Source: Clostridiales bacterium
GTDB lineage: Bacteria > Bacillota > Clostridia > Oscillospirales > QAMX01
Assembly: GCA_016285815.1 (NCBI GenBank)
Contig: JAEERN010000183.1
Coordinates: 1 to 16,886, forward strand
DNA length: 16,886 nucleotides
Direction: 5' to 3'
Position 1 is the first letter of the stretch; every line of letters starts with the position of its first letter. The notes beneath the pieces are model-generated. The model made no database searches. It saw only the letters and a program-made list of their open reading frames with translations, and was not told where the DNA came from. Positions 13,177 to 16,886 of the stretch are shown piece by piece. The translations under genes were made by a program, and so were the position numbers.

Positions 13177-15078
13177 ATGAGAAAAAAAGCATTCAAAACC
13201 GAATCCAAACGCATTCTGGACATGATGATCCACTCGGTCTACACCCACCGGGAGATCTTTCTGCGCGAGATCATCTCCAACGCCAGCGACGCGCTGGACA
13301 AGCTGGCCTACCGCGCACTGACGGACGACTCCGTCGGCCTCGGCCCGGACGATCTTCGCATCCGCATCCGGCTGGACCCCTCCGCCCGGACCATCACCGT
13401 CTCGGACAACGGCGTCGGCATGACCGCCGACGAGCTGGAGACCAATCTGGGCACCATCGCCAGCAGCGGCTCGTTCCGCTTTAAAAACGGTCTGGACGGC
13501 GACTCCGTCCCGGACGTGGACATCATCGGCCAGTTCGGCGTCGGCTTCTACTCCGCCTTCATGGTCAGCTCGTCCGTCTCCGTGATCAGCCGGGCCTTCG
13601 GCTCGGACGAGGCCTTCCGCTGGGAGTCCGACGGATCGGACGGCTATACCGTCTCGCCCGCGGAACGGGACGGCTTCGGCACCGACGTAATCATGACGCT
13701 GAAGGAGGACACCGAGGAGGAGTCGTACAGCGAGTTCCTCGACTTTTACCGGATCCGCGGACTGGTCAAAAAGTATTCGGACTACATCCGCTTCCCCATC
13801 GTCATGGACGTGCCCAAGACCCGCCCGGTGGAGACCGAGGAGAACGGCGAAAAAAAGACGGACTACGAGAGCTATACCGAAGAGGAGACGATCAACAGCC
13901 GCGTTCCCATCTGGAAGCGCTCGAAGGACGAGGCCTCCGACGAGGACTGCGTGGCCTTCTACAAGGAAAAATACTATGAGACCGAGGATCCGCTAACGCT
14001 GATTCGGGCCGACGTCCAGGGCCTGACCTCCTACAAGGCGCTGCTGTTCGTTCCGGCCTCCGCCCCCTTCGGGTACTACTCCCGCGAGTTCGAAAAGGGG
14101 CTGTCGCTCTACTCCAGCGGCGTCCTCATCATCGACCGCTGCGCCGATCTGCTGCCGGACCACTTCCGCTTCGTCAAGGGCGTGGTGGACTCCGACGACC
14201 TGTCTCTGAACATCAGCCGCGAACTGCTCCAGCACGACCGCCAGCTGAAGACCATCGCCACCAGTCTGGAAAAGCGCATCAAGCGCGAGCTGAAATCCCT
14301 TTTGGAGAAGGACCGGGAAAAATACGAGCGCTTCTTCCGCGTCTTCGGTCTTCAGCTGAAATACGGCGTGGTCAGCGACTACGGCGCCCACAAGGAGCTG
14401 CTGTCCGACCTGCTGCTGTTCCACTCGCTGAACAAAAAGGGGATGGTGACGCTGGACGAATACGTCGCCGCCATGCCCGAGGGACAGAAGCACATCTACT
14501 ACGCCTGCGGCGAGAGCGTGTCCAAGATCGAGGCGCTGCCCCAGGCCGAGCGCATCCGCGACAAGGGCTTCGACCTGCTCTGTCTCACCGACGACGTGGA
14601 CCAGTTCGTCGTCGAGCTGCTGGGCAAGGTGGGCGAGACCGAGTTCCGCTCGGCCGACGCCGACGACGAAGCGCTGGAGGACGCCGCCGAAAAGGAAAAG
14701 GCCGAAGAGGCGGAAAAGTCCTCGGCCGACCTGTTGGCTTTCGTCAAGGAGACGCTGGGCGACCGCGTCTCGGCGGTCCGCATCTCGCGCAAGCTCAAGA
14801 GCCATCCGGTCTTTCTGACCGCCGAGGGCGGCCTGACCATCGAGATGGAAAAATACTTCGCCTCGCTGCCCGGCGAGGAAAAACCCAAGGCCAACCGCGT
14901 CCTCGAGCTGAACGCGGCGCACCCGGCCTTCGCCGCCCTGTCCGGCGCCTTCGCCTCGGACCGCGCCAAGGCCGAAAAGTACGCCCGCATCCTCTACGCC
15001 CAAGCGCTGCTCATCGCGGGGCTTCCGCTGGAGGATCCCACGGCCTATTCCGATCTGGTCTGCGGCCTGATGGACTGA
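13177..15078 (+). CDS. htpG: Molecular chaperone HtpG (bacterial Hsp90)
   Basis: An ATP-dependent cytosolic chaperone of 633 residues, close to the usual bacterial length. The GHKL ATPase domain is complete: EIISNASDALDKL at 31-43 with the catalytic Glu and Mg-binding Asn, SDNGVGM at 76-82, NLGTIASSGS at 90-99 and GQFGVGFYSAFM at 118-129. The middle domain has LYSSGVLIID and the FVKGVVDSDDLSLNISRELLQ block (with the ATP-contacting Arg). Before the dimerisation domain is a highly acidic, Lys/Glu-rich linker at about 490-512. ATG 13177 is preceded by AAGGAG 11 bases upstream. Monocistronic, with its own vegetative promoter and a strong terminator. No heat-shock repressor site is seen, so the mode of stress control is unclear. 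Confidence 0.98.
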   Translation: MRKKAFKTESKRILDMMIHSVYTHREIFLREIISNASDALDKLAYRALTDDSVGLGPDDLRIRIRLDPSARTITVSDNGVGMTADELETNLGTIASSGSFRFKNGLDGDSVPDVDIIGQFGVGFYSAFMVSSSVSVISRAFGSDEAFRWESDGSDGYTVSPAERDGFGTDVIMTLKEDTEEESYSEFLDFYRIRGLVKKYSDYIRFPIVMDVPKTRPVETEENGEKKTDYESYTEEETINSRVPIWKRSKDEASDEDCVAFYKEKYYETEDPLTLIRADVQGLTSYKALLFVPASAPFGYYSREFEKGLSLYSSGVLIIDRCADLLPDHFRFVKGVVDSDDLSLNISRELLQHDRQLKTIATSLEKRIKRELKSLLEKDREKYERFFRVFGLQLKYGVVSDYGAHKELLSDLLLFHSLNKKGMVTLDEYVAAMPEGQKHIYYACGESVSKIEALPQAERIRDKGFDLLCLTDDVDQFVVELLGKVGETEFRSADADDEALEDAAEKEKAEEAEKSSADLLAFVKETLGDRVSAVRISRKLKSHPVFLTAEGGLTIEMEKYFASLPGEEKPKANRVLELNAAHPAFAALSGAFASDRAKAEKYARILYAQALLIAGLPLEDPTAYSDLVCGLMD

Positions 15079-15120
15079 TCCGTCCCGCCCTCTCCCCCCG
15101 CCGATCCCGCGCAAAACGCC

Positions 15121-15170
15121 GCGCCGGAGCCGTCTTTTCGAAAACGGCTCCGGCGCTTTTCTTCGTTTTT
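15121..15170 (+). terminator. Intrinsic terminator of htpG
   Basis: A perfect 12-bp stem (15121-15132 with 15145-15156), whose loop contains further TTTT/AAAA pairing, is followed by TTTTCTTCGTTTTT on the plus strand. On the minus strand a TTTT run follows after a few bases (15113-15116), so it may also end the convergent solute-binding protein gene. Confidence 0.9.
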
Positions 15171-15186
15171 CCGGGGAAACGGACCG

Positions 15187-16886
15187 TCAATCCGCCTCGA
15201 TCCACGCGGACAGCACCGCCCGGGCAAAGCCCCGCAGGTCCGTGGCCTCGTACCCCTTCAGACCCGGCGCGTACACGTCGCACACGGCCTCGCGCCCCAG
15301 CGGGATCTCCGGCGCCAGCGACATCCACCGGGCGGTATAGCTCCGCCACAGGTCCAGCATCTCCTCGCGGCTCTCCGCGCCGTAGGTCAGGCCCACGGCC
15401 AGGCGGTCCAGTTCGACGTCGAAGAGACGGCACGGGTTGCGCCCCTCGGACACCGCGCGCCAGTCAGAGGTCCAGCGCGCGGAAAAATCTCCGTCGAAGG
15501 ACACGGGCGACTCGACCACGAACCCGTGGTAGAGGGGCTTGGCATAGCCGACGGCCGCCGCCGCGTTCCGGGCAAGGCGGTCCCGCATCTCCGCCGCGCC
15601 GAGGCTCTCCGTCTGGATCAGCATGCCGACGGCCTCGGCCGACCGCGCCAGATCCGCCAGGAACAGGGCGTGGCCGGACTCGTCGGCGCCGCAGGCCATC
15701 CGCAGGATCAGCGGCATCAGGATCCGTCCGTCGTCCAGCACCACCGTGTCCGGACAGTTCTCGGCCTCCGCCGCCGTGACCGCGCGGTACCGCAGGCCCG
15801 CGGTATAGCTCTGCCCCTGGGCGTTGAGGTTCCAGCCCCCCGCCACCAGCGCGCCGACCGCGCTGTCCCGGCCCGGGGCGTAGAACGAGAACTCCGTCTC
15901 GCGGCTCATCCACAGCGAATCGCTCCACGTCCCGGCGGGCACGAGGGCCCCGTCGCCGCACATCTTCGGCGCCAGAGTCTCCCGGTCCGCCAGATAGGCC
16001 AGCGCCCGGCGCACCTCGACCCGGCTCGTGGGTCCGAAATCGCACTGCAGCACCAGCTCCGTCAGCGTTTCGCCGCCGTAGACCGAAACGCCGGCCCCGC
16101 CGGCCGCCGCGGTCTGCGCGGCGCTCCACGCGTCCCGCAGGCCGATCAGGATATCCGCATAGCCGTTCTCCAGCGCCGACAGGCTGCCGTCCGTCTCGAC
16201 GAACGCCAGCCGGTCGATGACCGGCCGCTCGCTCTCGGACCGGGCGCGGTACGCCGCGTTCCGGACCAGAACGGCCCGCCCGTCCTCGAACCCAGCGAAG
16301 GAATAGGGGCCGGTGGCCCGCCGGGGCCCCTCCGCCGTGCGCGCGCCGCCCACGGCGGCGTAAAAGTCCTCTTTGTCCAGCGCGGGCTCAAAGGCGCAGC
16401 CCTCCTCCGAATCCACCACCGCCACGTCCTCCGGCAGCCAGAGCGCCGTGTCCATCGGCGAGACGTCCAGATAGCGAAGCTCTGCCGTCAGGGGCACGAA
16501 CTGCGCCGCCACCGTGACGGAAAACACATTCTCGCCCAACAGCCGGACCCCGGAGAACAGGCCCGTCTCCGCGAAGTCCGCCGCGCCGACCAGCCTCGCT
16601 CCGGGGGGATCGGAGCACTCCTCCGCCCCGGGCAGGGAAAAGAACAGGATGGACGCCACGTACTGCTCCGCCCGGACGGGCGTGCCGTCGCTCCACGTGA
16701 GGTCGCTCCGCAGGGTCACGGTATACCGGCGGCTGCCGTCGGCCAGCGGCTCCGCCTCGATCTTCTCCGCCACCGCGGGGTCCGCCAGGACCTCGCCGCC
16801 GTCGGTGCGATAGACCGGCGAGGCGCCGTCCACCAGCCGGTGGACGATCTCGTCCGCCTCCGTGCCGCGCCACATGCCGTACCCCA
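15187..16886 (-). CDS. ABC transporter substrate-binding protein, family 5 (peptide/nickel type), N-terminus outside window
   Basis: At least 565 residues; the frame is open through the right edge, so the signal peptide and lipobox are not visible. The region 50-80 residues into the visible part, with YTVTLRSDLTWSDGTPVRA, is the hallmark of SBP_bac_5 proteins (oligopeptide, dipeptide, nickel and some glycan binders). It is followed by the ATGPYSFAGFEDGRAVLVRN strand pair, a middle domain with LVLQCDFGPTSRVEVRRALAYLADRE, and the C-terminal AVCDVYAPGLKGYE strand typical of the family. It would be an extracytoplasmic lipoprotein that delivers ligand to an ABC permease encoded outside the window. 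Ligand cannot be told; the family is dominated by peptide importers. Convergent with htpG, sharing the terminator region at 15121-15170. Confidence 0.88.
   Translation of the reverse strand, partial: GYGMWRGTEADEIVHRLVDGASPVYRTDGGEVLADPAVAEKIEAEPLADGSRRYTVTLRSDLTWSDGTPVRAEQYVASILFFSLPGAEECSDPPGARLVGAADFAETGLFSGVRLLGENVFSVTVAAQFVPLTAELRYLDVSPMDTALWLPEDVAVVDSEEGCAFEPALDKEDFYAAVGGARTAEGPRRATGPYSFAGFEDGRAVLVRNAAYRARSESERPVIDRLAFVETDGSLSALENGYADILIGLRDAWSAAQTAAAGGAGVSVYGGETLTELVLQCDFGPTSRVEVRRALAYLADRETLAPKMCGDGALVPAGTWSDSLWMSRETEFSFYAPGRDSAVGALVAGGWNLNAQGQSYTAGLRYRAVTAAEAENCPDTVVLDDGRILMPLILRMACGADESGHALFLADLARSAEAVGMLIQTESLGAAEMRDRLARNAAAAVGYAKPLYHGFVVESPVSFDGDFSARWTSDWRAVSEGRNPCRLFDVELDRLAVGLTYGAESREEMLDLWRSYTARWMSLAPEIPLGREAVCDVYAPGLKGYEATDLRGFARAVLSAWIEAD

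Noticed and set aside
1..16886. CRISPR arrays, transposases, integrase sites, tRNAs or rRNAs
   Set aside because: No regularly spaced repeats, terminal inverted repeats with transposase motifs, cloverleaf sequences or rRNA text were seen on either strand by eye.

Overview
The window is GC-rich bacterial chromosomal DNA, almost fully coding, with short intergenic gaps, AGGAGG-type ribosome binding sites, several GTG/TTG starts and near-consensus TTGACA-17-TATAAT promoters. A sporulation sigma factor of the SigG type, an M-box magnesium leader and the style of the metabolic genes point to a spore-forming (or once spore-forming) high-GC Firmicute of class Clostridia, possibly a gut Oscillospirales lineage. 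The taxon is inference. No mobile element, CRISPR array, tRNA or rRNA is visible, and the gene content is mainly core with some accessory genes.

Layout, left to right. (1) 1-753 (+): 3' part of a U32-family peptidase/RlhA-like protein, closed by a bidirectional terminator at 792-826. (2) 853-1572 (-): a stand-alone PAPS-type sulfotransferase with its own extended -10 promoter. (3) 1729-4948 (-): a sugar operon in the order TIM-barrel sugar isomerase/epimerase, glucose-6-phosphate isomerase (TTG start) and DUF4432 aldose-epimerase-like protein, with a promoter at 4988-5016 and a terminator at 1661-1714. (4) 5108-8040 (-): a metal-ion operon, mgtE followed by a CDF cation exporter with a duplicated C-terminal domain. 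It is driven by a perfect TTGACA/TATAAT promoter and read through an M-box riboswitch and an intrinsic terminator. (5) 8058-8915 (+): sigG, divergent from mgtE, with a good match to a SigF-type forespore promoter. (6) 8928-13098 (-): a tightly coupled four-gene operon. It encodes an aldo/keto reductase with two Fe-S cysteine clusters, an RlmI-like 23S rRNA methyltransferase, a YhcC-type radical SAM protein, and a membrane protein whose N-terminus resembles EF-Tu domain II. Two of the three junctions are ATGA overlaps. (7) 13115-15156 (+): htpG (Hsp90) with its own promoter, divergent from the operon, and a strong terminator. (8) 15187-16886 (-): a family 5 (peptide-type) ABC solute-binding protein whose N-terminus lies outside the window.

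The genes fall into separate functions: magnesium/metal homeostasis (4), sporulation control (5), hexose-phosphate metabolism (3), and a redox/rRNA-modification/translation-flavoured operon (6). I do not see a large undescribed multi-gene defence or biosynthetic system. The items most worth following are the EF-Tu-domain-II membrane protein at the end of operon (6), the tandem-domain CDF exporter placed under Mg2+ riboswitch control, and the lone sulfotransferase.
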